A DNA stretch of 64,000 bases from Megaustenia siamemsis. Taxonomy: Eukaryota; Mollusca; Gastropoda; Stylommatophora; Ariophantidae. Shown piece after piece: positions 39,240 to 52,800 of the stretch (its first letter is position 1; every line of letters starts with the position of its first letter). The notes beneath the pieces were generated by a model that saw only the letters and a list, made by a program, of their open reading frames with translations, was not told the DNA's origin and made no database searches. The position numbers and the translations under genes were made by a program. The stretch is from the NCBI GenBank assembly GCA_032433765.1, contig JAVIAB010000124.1, positions 93,895,345 through 93,959,344 on the forward strand. The letters run 5' to 3'.

Positions 39240-40065
39240 CTAGTATGAGATCAACAATAGGCAAAAAAGGAATAGTAGTCAGCGGTCATAACATAAACAA
39301 TTTTCGATACACGAATGACACAGTTTTAATTACATAGACAGATAATGAACTACAAAAAATTATAAATATAAGAAACAAAAAAGTTGTGTCTGAATAAAAG
39401 AGGACAGGAGTAATATCGAAGAAACAATGATCACCATCAAGCAGCATACAAATAAACATGACAAATCTGAAACAAGTGTAACGCCACAAATACATCGGCG
39501 CAATAATAACATCAGATGGAAGATGCACCACATAAATAACAAGCAGAATAGCTCAAACTAAAATAGAATGTAAGAAAATGAAAAACTTCTTATGCAACAA
39601 GTCTATGTCAATAGAAGTGAGAAAGAAAGTTGATCGGCGCTATATAGAGCAAATTCTTATCTATGGAAGCGAATCATGGACAGTAGACAACCAAATGAAA
39701 CGAGGATTAGATGGCACAGAGATTAGATTTCTTAGAAGAATGCAAGTTCTCTGGAAAGCTAAAAAGACCAATGAAGAAATTCTCAATGAGGCCAAAAACA
39801 AAAAGGGAGCTCATAAAAACATGAGAAAGAAACTATCAACATTTTTGGGGCACATCATGAGCAGAGGAGAGTTTGAATACTTAGCTACATCTGGCAAAAT
39901 ATAGGGAAAATGAGATCGCGGATGACAAAGAGAGAACAAATTATAGATAGCCTGGTGTCATGGTATGGAAAACAGTCAACAATAGCACTTATGTGATCCA
40001 CTGTGGATAGAAGATTGTGGAAGGACATGATCGCCAACGCCAACTAGTATGGCATATGATAATGA
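39240..40065 (+). mobile_element. Decayed LINE RT and C-terminal region (family b)
   Basis: VVSGHNINNFRYTNDTVLIT (YADD box mutated to YTND), then a 108-aa frame 39578-39904: KKVDRRYIEQILIYGSESWT, IRFLRRMQVLWKAKKTNEEI, LSTFLGHIMSRGEFEYLATS. Tail GATAATGATGA at 40060. Confidence 0.82.
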
Positions 40066-40822
40066 TGAGTATTACTTTCCCTCAATTCTACTTTCAAGGT
40101 GTTTTCCGAGGTCCATTCAAGCTCTTAACTTCAATGATGACTAATTGTGTCATGATCAACAATAACTCATTACGAACCTAATCCACCTCCCAGTAGTACC
40201 ACTAGATGCAGAACAACCTGTCAGACCAAGCTAGTATGGATCTAAGAGGGACGACAAACCGGTAGTCAAGAATACTGTACCGGAGATGCGCGTGTTGGCC
40301 GAAAGGAGCTGATTTGTTTGTTTGTTTGTTTGTTTTTGGATCATCATTACTGCACACCGAACTAATTAAGAGGTGTCTCAATATCCCACTCGAGGAAACC
40401 TAAGAGAATCCCGGCCTACGTGCACGAACTCCATAACACTGCCTGGGATCTGTGTGGGTTTGTTCCTGCTGACAATCTAGCCCGGACAAATGTATAGCCT
40501 ACAATTTTCAATTTAAATTGCCAAGGGTTTTTTTTAACTTGCGCGAATGCACACATGACCTCCTGTTTATTACCGTTATCCGAGAGGGCTAGAGATCGGA
40601 CCTCTTTACCCGAGAGATGTGGAAACGATAACATCATAAAGAAAACACGGATTCATTGTTCCAACTTTGAAAAATCAATGCCGCGTCAGGTGGGCTTTGA
40701 ACCCTGCTTCTTCCAGTCCTGAGATCGACGTCGTTCATTTAGGCTACCCAGCCCCTCACAATCTATGTTTTGTAAAACATAATAAGGGACTTGATGAAAA
40801 ATGGCGAATTATTTGGAGACCG

Positions 40823-40890
40823 ATACGGCTCCGGAGCTCACCCAGCCGTTAATAATAGGTAGCAGGGAATTTTCTGGGAAGTAAAAAAAA
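40823..40890 (+). mobile_element. tRNA-derived SINE fragment
   Basis: A mid-body piece: ggctccggagctcacccagc through ttttctgggaagtaaa, matching the SINE between its head and tail. Confidence 0.5.
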
Positions 40891-40901
40891 TGTGCCATGG
40901 T

Positions 40902-41096
40902 CAAGCAAAACTATTTTGCTGATTTTTTTTTTGCCTTTTTTGTAAAGCTGTCACCATATCTTGTAGGGGTGTGTGTTATACCCCACTACTGGCACCAAGC
41001 AAAACTATTTTGCTGATTTTTTTTTTGCCTTTTTTGTAAAGCTGTCCCAATATCTTGTAGGGGTGTGTGTTATACCCCACTACTGGCACCAAGCAG
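40902..41096 (+). repeat. Tandem duplication, two copies of about 97 bp
   Basis: agcaaaactattttgctgat through ttataccccactactggcac occurs twice back to back. A diverged cousin of the end (tataccttgtagaagagagg) is at 6795. Confidence 0.85.
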
Positions 41097-41158
41097 AACT
41101 ATGTCATCAACACCATCCCCATACTTCTAGCTCGACATGGAAGGAACTTTACCGATTT

Positions 41159-41189
<31 letters not shown>

Positions 41190-41214
41190 AATTGAACTTA
41201 CATTATGATGAATG

Positions 41215-41520
41215 ATGTATCCGAGATGAAAACGTACTGAAAGAGGCCAAGGCAAAAAGAGAGCTAATTTCCAATATTAGTGAAGAAACAATCATCCTTT
41301 TTTGGCCATGTAATGAGAAGAGAACAACTGGAATATATTGTAACAACTGGGGAAATTGAGGGACGAAGAGATAGAGGAAAGCTAAGAGAAAAAATAACAG
41401 ACAGCTTAAGAGAATGGGTTGGCAGAATGTCAACAACAGAAATGATAAAAAACTGTCGAGATCGAAAATTGTGGAGAGACATGATCACCTACGCCAGCAG
41501 GCCCGGCACTTAGGATGATG
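41215..41520 (+). mobile_element. LINE 3' end (family b)
   Basis: Reads KKQSSFFGHVMRREQLEYIV, TTGEIEGRRDRGKLREKITD, LREWVGRMSTTEMIKNCRDR, ending AGTGATGATGA-like. It holds CAACTGG twice, 19 bp apart, the seed of the array at 56042 in another copy. Confidence 0.82.
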
Positions 41521-41780
41521 GTGATGAATGATGTATCGTATTATTTAAAAAAAATATTTGTGGGTGAATGAAGCATTTCATTGTTCGTACTTGACAGCAT
41601 CAATTTCAAGGTGATGATGTGCATGAATCTTCCTTGCTCTTAGTACCGTCCTTAATGTACAAGGTACCATGTACTTATTCCTGCTTTTGCTGGATCCAGT
41701 GAGAGCGTCAGGCGTGAATCGATTTTACAATTAATTATCACCAAACCAGCGGCTTCCACAGCCAGCATATGTGCGGTAAG

Positions 41781-42028
41781 AGAGCCGTGGCAGCTCAGTG
41801 GTTAGTGAACTGGACTTAAAAGGACAAGAGGTAGGTTTCGATCCCAACCTACAGATTCCGGTTCACCCTGTCTTGGGTACCGGGTTTTTTTCTGGGAAAG
41901 TAAAGCGGCACGCGCGTAATACCGACAACATTACCCAAAAAATCATGTGCCGAAGGTCTGTAAAATGTATGGTCACCAACACCATATTCCCTATACGCCA
42001 CTTGGCGTGAGGGGGGAACTTTATTTTT
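41781..42028 (+). mobile_element. tRNA-derived SINE, near full length
   Basis: Head agagccgtggcagctcagtg, box B tttcgatcccaa, body, and tail acttggcgtgaggggggaac. Lies between transposon 2 and receptor gene A. Confidence 0.88.
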
Positions 42029-42475
42029 TACTTTTATATGTTCGGTAAAAAAAAATAAATATCTTAGACACATCTTTGAATGATGTAATTGATATTACGT
42101 CAGGTCACCCTGATTTCCTAAAATAATCTTTAGAACTAAATTTTATAGGCTACGTGTATCCAGAAACCTTGCGGGTACAGTGCCGTACAGGGTAAATATC
42201 ATATGCCAAGTCGGCAGCCATAATTCATTGAGCGATCTCTCCAAATCGTAGTTGGTGCCCTAAGAGTGCCATTTTATTTTGTTTCTTGCCTCGACAGAGT
42301 ATGTTCTCACAGACTTACCTGTTAATCTCTGGATGTTATCAGACTACTTTAGTCTTTGTCTGCTTCTGTTTAGTCTACTTTGATTTGTCCCCTCTAAAAT
42401 GACTTTCTGTAGTATACTGTGTCTCTTCACGTTTACCAAAAATTGCAAGTGTCTTGTTATTCGAATTGTGTTAAT

Positions 42476-42557
42476 ATAGGGCAATCGATTCACTTAAGCA
42501 GACAGCTGCCTTCGCGAGAGAGTCTGGAATCCTACTCTGATTGAGTCTTGATCGCAG

Positions 42558-42608
<51 letters not shown>
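42476..42608 (+). mobile_element. LINE 3' tail (family g) with (AG)n
   Basis: gggcaatcgattcacttaag to gagtcttgatcgcagagtc, then about 22 AG units. Same 3' end as at 24310 and 28505, which shows that GA repeats are this family's tail. Confidence 0.8.
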
Positions 42609-42611
<3 letters not shown>

Positions 42612-42672
42612 GTGTTAAGAATTTATTTTATTATTATCACCACTTAAGATTTAAAGTGAGTCTCAAATCATC

Positions 42673-43130
42673 ACCATCATCGAGTGCCTTATCCGCAACG
42701 AAGGTTGGCTACCATGGAGCGCCATTCTGCTCTGTCTCTTGCTTTGATGAGGCTGGTTTGTCCATCTTTTGATTTTACTCGTCCATGTTAGTCTTGGTCT
42801 GCCTCTGTCTCTTTTACCTTGTATTTTCCCCTTCAGGATTACTTTTATAAGACTGTTGTGTCTTTAACATGACCCAAAAATCGCATTTGTCTTGTTTGAA
42901 TTGTGCTAAGTAGTTCTCTTTTCATTTTTAGTTGTTTTAAGACTTCATCGTTTGTTTTCCTTTCCTTCCATCTAATTCTACCTATTCTTCTATACATCCA
43001 TATTTCAAAGGCTTCAATTCTCTTTTCTGTTTTCTTGTCTAATGTCCATGTTTCTGCACCATATAGGAATATTGAGAAGCCGTAACATTTGGCTATTCTT
43101 AGTTTTAGCCCTGGTGTTAGTGCTTCATAT
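42673..43130 (-). mobile_element. LINE 3' end (family a)
   Basis: Minus strand text parallels the copy at 2573 (TMDIRQENRKEN-like frame after IAKCYGFSIFLYGAET, then RQMRFLGHVKDTTVL). It ends in GATGATGGTGATG on the minus strand near 42675 and lies about 130 bp past the gene A stop. Confidence 0.75.
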
Positions 43131-43259
43131 AAAACATTTATTTACCCAATTTTACAATCACTTCAATACACGCGCGCAAATAAGAGAATACTAGACGGAA
43201 ACTGTGTTATTACAATGTCAGTTTTAGCATTTAATAAACTCTTTACGAATTGAGCATTC

Positions 43260-43859
43260 TTATAGCTTCTCCATCAATCTGAAAAGCTGCTGGAAAACTG
43301 CTCTATATTTACTACTCATGTGGTAATAAAAAAAAATATTCAAAGTTGAATTGAGTGATTCCAAGACGAGCCCAACCCCGGAAAGAATTATAAGGTACGA
43401 ACTATACTTGCCGTGAATAGAAAAACCCGGAATCATCAAAACAGCCATAAATAAAAGTCGAACTGGAACAAAGCAACAAATAAAAAGTGTTGAAATCATA
43501 ACAACCATTTTAGAGACCTTCTGGTTTTTGCTGGAGATAGTGTCTGCTTGTGATGATGAGGTGGAGGTTTCGCGCCATTTCTTTAAGCGATTTAATTTAA
43601 ACACAAGTATAATGGTACATGTAATCACAACAATAAAAGAACTGAAAGGTAAAAAAATGTTAATGATCGCTGAAGATATCCGATCAACTTCCTCTCGATT
43701 TTCTATGCGGACAAGTCCAAGAAGACTCTTGTTTCTTTCAGGGATCCATTTCATGTCGAGTTTATCGACACAGTATATTGGAGTAACACTAGATAGGAGA
43801 ATAATAAACAGACAGATGATTGCCACCGACATCCTTTTTGAAGTGATGATATTTTTAAC
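43260..43859 (-). CDS. Gene A exon 3 (TM4-TM7 and stop)
   Basis: Acceptor TTCAG| ends at 43860. The 600-nt exon begins VKNIITSKRMSVAIICLF and runs to the stop at 43260. TM4 is at the start, and a loop of about 40 residues (KSLLGLVRIENREEVDR) precedes TM5. The third intracellular loop is rich in Ser/Thr (KKWRETSTSSSQADTISS). TM6, TM7 and a short basic tail follow. The region around 43626-43800 is almost identical in DNA to gene B. Confidence 0.92.
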   Translation of the reverse strand, partial: VKNIITSKRMSVAIICLFIILLSSVTPIYCVDKLDMKWIPERNKSLLGLVRIENREEVDRISSAIINIFLPFSSFIVVITCTIILVFKLNRLKKWRETSTSSSQADTISSKNQKVSKMVVMISTLFICCFVPVRLLFMAVLMIPGFSIHGKYSSYLIILSGVGLVLESLNSTLNIFFYYHMSSKYRAVFQQLFRLMEKL

Positions 43860-46800
43860 CTGAAGAAATACAAAAAAGAATAAAATAAATTAGTTATTTA
43901 TACAATATTCGTTTAACAAGTAATATATAAAAACACTATAAAAAAAGGACTTAATATCATCATCATCATCATCATCATATGCGTTACCGGTTGGCGTAGG
44001 CAATCATGTCCTTCCACAATCTTCTATCTAAAGTACGTATCAGTTCTGTTCTTGACTGTTTTCCATGCCATGACACCAAGCTATCCAGTATTTTCTCTCT
44101 TTGTCTTCCGCGATCTCTCTTTCCTTTAATTTTGCCAGTTGTAACCAAGTATTCCAACTTTCCTCTTCTCATGATGTGCCCAAAAAATGTGAATGGTTTG
44201 TTTCTTTCTGATGTTTTTTAATGTTTTTAAGGAGTTCCCTTTTTGTGTTGGCCTCTGAGAATTTTCTCATTGTTCTTCTTAGCTGTCCAGGGAACTTTCA
44301 ACATTCTTCTGAGAAATCCCATCTCTGTGGCCTCTAATCGTCTTTACATTTGTTTGTCCACTGTCCATGATTCGCTTCCTTAGGTCATAATTTGTTCTAT
44401 ATAGCACCGATGAACTCATTTTTCATTTTCTGAAATGCTACTTTTTCCTGAGCTATTTTGCTTTTTATTTCTGTGGTGCATCTTCCATCTGATGTTATTA
44501 TTGTGCCAAAGTATTTTAAACGCTGTACTTGTTTCAGATTTACCCTGTTTATTTTTTTTGCTGCATGATGGTTATGATTGTTTCTTCGATATGACCATTA
44601 CTTCTGTTTTCTTACTATTCAAACAGATGTCTTTTTTTGGCTTTATTTTACTATTATGTCTATCATTTCTTGTAGTTCATTCTCTGTCTCTGCTATTAAG
44701 ACTGTGTCATCCGCATATCGCAAATTATTTATGTTATGACCGTTGACTTCAATTACTTTTTTGTCTACTATTGATCTCATAATATATTCGCTGTAAAGTG
44801 AAAACAAATCCGGCGACAGAACACAGCCTTGTCTAACTCCTTGTTTTATATATTGAAATTGTCCTGTTTGATTGTTAATTCGTATAGCTGCTGTTTGTTG
44901 CCAGTACATGTCATTTTATGATTCGCAGATCCTTGCCATCAATGTTTAATTTCTCCAGCATATTGATTATTAATATACTGCATACGTTTATATTTATATA
45001 GATAAGTATAGATAAAGAGGGAGGAACAGACAATTATATCAAAATAAGGATATCAAAAGTAAAAGGAGCTTTGGTTGCACCGGGAAACATATGGAAGTCT
45101 AAAGAAATTATGTTAAATACAAAAATATAAATTTTCAACTATACTGTTAAGTCAGTACTATTATACGGCTGTGAAACATGGAGAACAACAAAATTGACAA
45201 TCATGAAGATACAGACTTTCATTAATGGATGCTTACAAGAATAAAATGATGGAAATGGCAGGAAAAATTCACTTACATAGAATTATGGAAATGTACCAGT
45301 CAAATACCAGTGGATAAAGAGATACAGCGAAGACGATGGCGCTGGATAGGACATACACTGCGGAAGCCTACTGAGAGTATTACACAACAGGCCCTTTTTT
45401 GGAATCTCTAGGGGAAAAGACAAAGAGGAAGACCAAGGAATTCTTGAAGAAGACAGATAGAAACAGAGATGAAGATTATGGGGAAGACATGGAATGGTCT
45501 TAAAAGAATGGCAAGAAACAGAACGACTTGTAAAGTGTTCGTTGAAGACCTATGCTCCACATGGAGCTGAAAGGTAGAAGAAGAAGACTGCATACACAAT
45601 TTTAGTATATATTTTTAAAATAATACATTTAAGGAAACTAGCTAATTAACATAGCAGTCTAATTTTTATTCTGGCATTGTTTTTTTTATTTCATTCTTAG
45701 ACATATTCCTATTGACATTTAGTAATTGCACAAGTAATGTCAATATATGTTACGTATATGATACGTATGTATACGCTGACTATGGTTTTACAGTTTTCTG
45801 TACCATAAAGCAAAAGTCGGATAATGTTTTCAAAAGTTACTTTAATATTTTCAAAATAAATTTCAGCACCAAAGGTTTAGCAAAAAAGATAACCACTTGA
45901 ATAAAAAAGAAAAGAAAAAAAAAAGTTTTATTAGAAAAATTTAAACAATTTTTAAAAAAGCTGTGATTTAAATTTTATTGTGTTTTTTCAGATTTAAAGT
46001 GTTAATAGAAATTAAGTGGAGGAAAAAAAAACACTTTTTATTATTGACTCGGAATGGAGATTTCATTTAATACCTTTTTTTGTTTGTTTCAAAAGAGGGA
46101 TTTCCATTTTGTTATTAAACATTCGAGGCTATGACACACTAGACAACATGACACACTAGACAACATGACACACTAGACAACATAACACGCTAGACAATAT
46201 GACACACTAGAAAACATGACACATTAGACAACATGTCACGCTGGACAACACGACACACTAGACAACACGACACACTAGATAAGATGACACAGTGGACAAC
46301 AAAACACGCTAGACAACATGACACGCTAGACAACATGACACGCTAGACAACATGACACGCTAGACAACATGACACGCTAGACAACATGACATACTATACA
46401 GCATGACCCATTAGACAACATGACACATTAGACACCATGGCACACTAGACAACATGACACGCTAGACAACATGACACGCTAGACAACATGACACGCTAGA
46501 CAACATGACACGCTAGACAACATGACACGCTAGACAACATGACATACTATACAGCATGACCCATTAGACAACATGACACATTATACACCATAGCACACTA
46601 GACAACATTACATATTAAACAACATGACACACTAGACCACATGACATATTAGACAACAAGACACACTAGACACCATCGCACACTAGACAACATGACATAC
46701 TAGACAATATAACACTCAAGGCAACATGACATATTAGACAACATGGCACACTAGACACCATGGCACACTAGACAACATGACACTCAAGGCAACATGACAT

Positions 46801-49800
46801 ATTAGACAACATGACACACTAGACAACATGACATATTAGACAACATGTCACACTAGACAGCATGACATATTAGACACCATGACACACTAGACACCATGAC
46901 ACACTAGATAACATGGCATATTAAACAACATGACACACTAGACAACATGACATATTAGACAACATGACACACTAGACACCATGGCACACTAGACAACATG
47001 ACATACTAGACAACATGACACTCAAGGCAACATGACATATTAGACAACATGGCACACTAGACAGCATGGCACACTATATACCATGGCACACTAGACACCA
47101 TGGTACACTATACACCATGGCACACTACACAACATGCCACACTAGACAACATGACACACTATACAACATGACACACTAGACAACATGAAACAATAGACAA
47201 TATGACACACTAGACAATATGAGCAATATGACACAATCACATAAACTGCTCTGTGACACAATCCCATACGCTGTTCCATGACACAATCATATACGCTGTT
47301 CTATGACACAATCGCTTACGCTTCTCCATGACACGTTCATATACGCACATCCTTGACACAATCATAAACGCTCCTCCTGGACACAATCACATACGCTCCT
47401 CCTTGACACAATCACATACGCTCCTCCTTGACACAATCATAACAACCCCCCTTTTGATACATTCACAATCGCTCCACCTTGACACAATCATAACCGCTCT
47501 TCCTTGACACAATCACATACGCTGCTCCATGACATAATCATATACGCCGTTCCATGACACAGCCACATACGCTATTACATGAAACAATCATACATGTCGC
47601 TATGACAGACAACGTAATGAATGATTTACTGTAGATCAATTGATATGCAGATGAGAACATTGAATGTAACTTGCTTTGAAACGATACATTATAAGTGTCT
47701 ATACTGTGTATATGGGGAGCCGCGAAAGCTCAGTGGTTAGTGAACTGGACTACAAAGGACAAGGGGTAGGGTTCGATCCCAATCGACGGCTTCCGGGTTC
47801 ACCCAGCCTTTAATGGGTACCGGATGTTTTTCTGGGAAAGTGAAGCGACACGGGCGTAATACCGACCACATTATCCCAAAAATCATGTGCCGAAAGTCTG
47901 TAAAATTTATGGTCACTAACACCATATTCCCTATAATCCATTTGACGTGACGGGGGTACTTTACTACTACTATACTGTGTATATATATATAATCTTCTAA
48001 ATGGAAAACCATGTTTTTCTATAACTGAATGCTATCGCATTTGTCTATACTATTTATGTATAAAACCTGACATTGCTTTATTTAATTATTTTAATCGAAT
48101 CCAGTTATTAAGAATCATATGGTAAATCATTTTATATTTTTAATTAAGACAAGGTTGCGGACGGAAAGAACCTAGAACGATTGTTACAATATAGTTTCTT
48201 AAGCATGCTATAACAAGTGCTGACAACTGTAAACGTATTAACAACATGAAAAATATACTGACATCAAACCAAATAACATGAGAACTATATTACGCATGGT
48301 AACATGTTAAATATTCTCAATATCACTCAATGCTATGGTGCAGAGACACGGACATTAAACAAGAAAACATAGCATAAAATAAGGGCCCGTGAAATGTGGA
48401 TGATAAAAATATGGGGAGAAATGGATTGAAAGAAAGGAAGACAAACTGAAGATCTGACCCAAATTAGAATTAAAAAAAGAATCACTTAACACAATTCCAA
48501 CAAAACAAATGAAATTGTTAGGTCATGAGAAGAGACACGATACCATTCTAACAAGATTAAAACAACTAAAGATAACGCTGTAGCAATTAGCAGCTTCTAA
48601 TAAAACAACAACAAATTAAGACGACGAACCTGAAACAATTATTAATAGATCGATTAAAAAACAAATATCGACAAACAGAAACGTCATAACAGTAAAACTA
48701 CTCAAAGAATAAAATAAAACACAATTTCTCTTCCTTTACGTTGACAAAAAAATGAAACAAGATAGTATAGCAAATGTAATTATGTTTAATTATTTTTTGT
48801 ATTTTATAAAAGCGTAAATATGGGCATGTTTATCAGTAAAACATCTATATTTGTAAAATATCAACTGGAGAATATTCTGGTAGGTCATGAAGAGGGAGAA
48901 ATAGGAGTTGATTTTGTCAAGACCACACATATTTCCAAAAGTTTTCACTTTGCGACTGGCAACACAACTAGATTCAGTCTTACAGTACACAACTAAAATG
49001 TCTTGAGGAATGAGCAATAATGACAATGTCATTCTTAAACATCAATAACAATAGACAATAACAGACTATGTTGATTGATGGTTTGGCTCATGTCTGCTTG
49101 TTTTTTTTTTGTGCGTGTCAATATTATCATTGCAACATACACAACGAATCCATAGATGCTCAGATCTTCTTTCTTATTTTCTCTTTTCACTGATACCTAA
49201 CAGGTATCATGGTTATATAATTTGTCGTTCTTGAGTTGCTCGAACTGTCTGAATTAGTGATTTTCCTTTGTTGTTAGATGTTTTTGTCACTGCCTCTACC
49301 CATATTCTTCTGGGTCTTCCTCTTGGTCTTTTTCCATGCATTCTCGAGAAGAACGCCCTTGATGGTGATTGGTGAGGATTCATTCTGACCAGATGGCCAA
49401 ACCAGTTAAGTTGTTGTTCTATATATTATTGGCAGGGTTTTGTTCCTATCATTTTCTTATGGTTTCATTTCGTATTCTATCTCTTCTTGTGTTGTCTGTT
49501 ACGTTTCTCAAGCATCGCATCTCACATGTATTGATCTTTATTAATTGTGATTTAGAAAGAGTCCATGTTTGACTTTCATAGCACAAAGTTGGTATGAAAA
49601 TGCTATTTATCATTTGTTGTTTAGCTGGCATATAAATGTTTGGATGTCTTAGCAATGGTGACAGCTGGTATGTGACAGCATTTCCTTTTTGTATTATCAT
49701 GTCAATTTCTCTGTCTAGTTTTCCATCTTCTGTGAACATTGTGCATAAAAACGTGAATTCTTCTACTCGTTTCATTTCTTTATCTTTGATGTTCAATTAT

Positions 49801-52800
49801 CCACCTCTATATCCTGGTCTTCGTGCAACTACTCCGTAGCTCAGCCGTGGATCCTATCTTGTGTGAATAGGTTTTTGCTGATAATTTGGAGGACAGCGGT
49901 CAAATTGATGGCCTACTCTTGTTTAATTTAACTGCCAAGGATTCGTTAACGTGCGAGAATGTACACGGGATTTACTGTTTATTGCTATCTAAGAAGACCA
50001 GACATCAGATGCTACCACAAAGATATACGGGGATGGAGGAAAATGAATAGCGCCACAAGGAGACCAAGGTTCTATTTGTTTCTAATTTGGACAATATACT
50101 AAGGCTTGTGGTTGGCTTTTAACCCAAGCACTTTCTGTGTAGTGGCCACACGTCGTACCTCAAGACTACCCATATACTAAAAGTAACCTATGTACATATA
50201 TTGCACCTTAATATGTGTGACATGTCTATCTATAAATTGTACCATATTGCAATTGTATTTTTCTCTATATCTTTTCTCTTTGGAACCTTTTAATTTCCTT
50301 TGAAGGAAGTTTGTTCGAAGACACTTTGAGTTCTGAAAAAAATCGTGTGTCGGTTTCCTATTTTTTTCTTTCTGTTATGAGAAAGGATCTATGTACATTT
50401 GTTTATTGTAGTTGTTTAATGCACAAAAAAAATATGTGGTATAACTAATGAATATTAACAAATTTATCTCACATAAACAAAGGGTTAAAGTTAACCTGTA
50501 AAGGAGCTGTTATACATAAACATCGCTCGAAGGTGACAACGGCAGTAATCCAGCTGGACACGTTGATGAACGAGGTATGAGGCATCCCAGTTAGGTATTG
50601 TAAATCCATGGAGACAAACGGCAAATCCAAGGCCATGAACTCTGGATTCAAGCAGATGTTTGTCCACACTAGAGTTAAAAGACAACCGAGGTCAGCCACT
50701 GCCAAGCCTAGGATTTTAAAAAGTAGATTTGACCGTGTAGAGTATTTATATTTTCATTTACCAAATGTATCTATTATTTTTGTCTTCAAAGAAGGATACA
50801 ATAATTAATATATTTGCGATGTTGTTGTTTTCATAGAAAGTAATCAACCCATTTTCAAGATAACGTTTTGAAAGATTGGCCATTTAATGGTAATCATAAC
50901 ATTTGATTCTAACAATGACTCAAAGAGCCATAAACAAACGCTACGAAAACGCCAGATTAAGAGGAAGCCCGAGAAAGAGATGGATCAAGGGAATGCTAGA
51001 GTCACTAGTAGGGATAACACTAGAAGAAGCCAACAGAAGAACAAAGAATCGCAGATTGTATCTCCTCTCGAACGCCAACGGCAATGGAGGAAGGATAGAA
51101 GAAGAGGAGGAAGATAACATTCAATTAATATATGAACTATATTTTTTGACGACATTTATTCCATTATCTGAGTCTGCCAGAGGCTGTTTGGAGAGCTAAC
51201 AAGTGAAGTTCACTAACCGTGCTCCGATGACATATATTGTACAGATTCTGGTTTTTATTTCATTTCAGATGCAGCACATTTTTGTGGACCCTTTATAGAA
51301 TACATACAATCCATGTGCGTCAGATTGGAATATGACAGATCATCATCATCATCACGTGCTCTACCGGTTGGTGTAGGTGATCATGTCCCTCAACAATCTT
51401 CTATCTACAGTGCATCGTATCAGTTCTGTTGTTGACTGTTTTCCATGCCATGACACCAAGCTATCCACTATTTTCTCTCTTTGTCGTCCGCGATATCTCT
51501 TTCCTTTTATTTTGCCAGTTGTAACCAAGTATTCCAACTTTCCTCTTCTCATGATGTGCCCGAAAAATGTTGATTGCTATGTTGATATGACAGATAGATC
51601 CACGAATTAACATAACATATAATAACAGTATTTTTAAACTGTAAACTATCTCTGTATCGTACATGTGATCATTTACAACTGATGTCATACAACATGATAT
51701 CAATTCTACATTAATGTATTGTTCAAATAATATATTCAACAATATAAGGATGAATTTCTCATGGAATACACAGAAAGAAGGCAGTAAAAAAAAAACAATC
51801 AGTGTATTACGAACACATGTTATGTTATGTTAAGAACCAAATCACTGTACTCCGGACACATCCACAGTTGCTACTAATTTCTTCTCAAAATGTCTATCAG
51901 CACACATACATTAACTGCGCCAGTTCCGTGGTTTCCTCTCATTCATCCACAATATCTTTATATTCTATATTCAGACAATACAAGTCTTCACTCTCAATTC
52001 GCGTAAGCTAGATAGCCTGGCAGTTATATCATTTATTCTGAATATATATAATATATATTTTTAATACCAGTCTATCCATGATTTATTTCTTAATCTGTCC
52101 ATCTTATCTTAAGTCAGCTTCTAATATAGAGGATGTTTCTGTTCTTGTCTTCAGTCAGCCTCTCAAACGGAGGACGTTCCTGATCTTATATAGTCAACCA
52201 GTCAACCTCCCTTTTGGAGGATGTTCCTTGTCTTATCTTCAGTCAACCTCTCATACGGAGGATGTTCCTGATCTTATATAGTCAACCAGTCAACCTCCCT
52301 TATGCAGGATGATTCTTGTCTTATCTTCAGTCAACATCTCTTACGGAGGATGTTCCTGGTCTTATCTTCAGCCAACCTCTCATACGGAGGATGTTCCTGG
52401 TCTTATCTTCAGTCAACCTCTTATTTGGAGGATGTTCCTGGTCTTATCTTCAGTCAACCTCTCATACGGAGGATGTTCCTGGTCTTATCTTCAGCCAACC
52501 TCTCATTTGGAGGATGTTCCTTGTCTTATCTTCAATCAACCACTCATACGGAGGATGTTCCTGGTCTTATCTTCAGCCAACCTCTCATTTGCAGGATGTT
52601 CCTGGTCTTATCTTCAGTCAACCTCTCATACGGAGGATGTTCCTGGTCTTATCTTCAGTCAACCTCTCATACGGAGGAAGTTCCTGGTCTTATCTTCAGT
52701 CAACCTCTCATACGGAGGATGTTCCTGGTCTTATCTTCAGTCAACCTCTCACACGGAGGATGTTCCTGGTCTTATCTTCAGTCAACCTCTCACACGGAGG

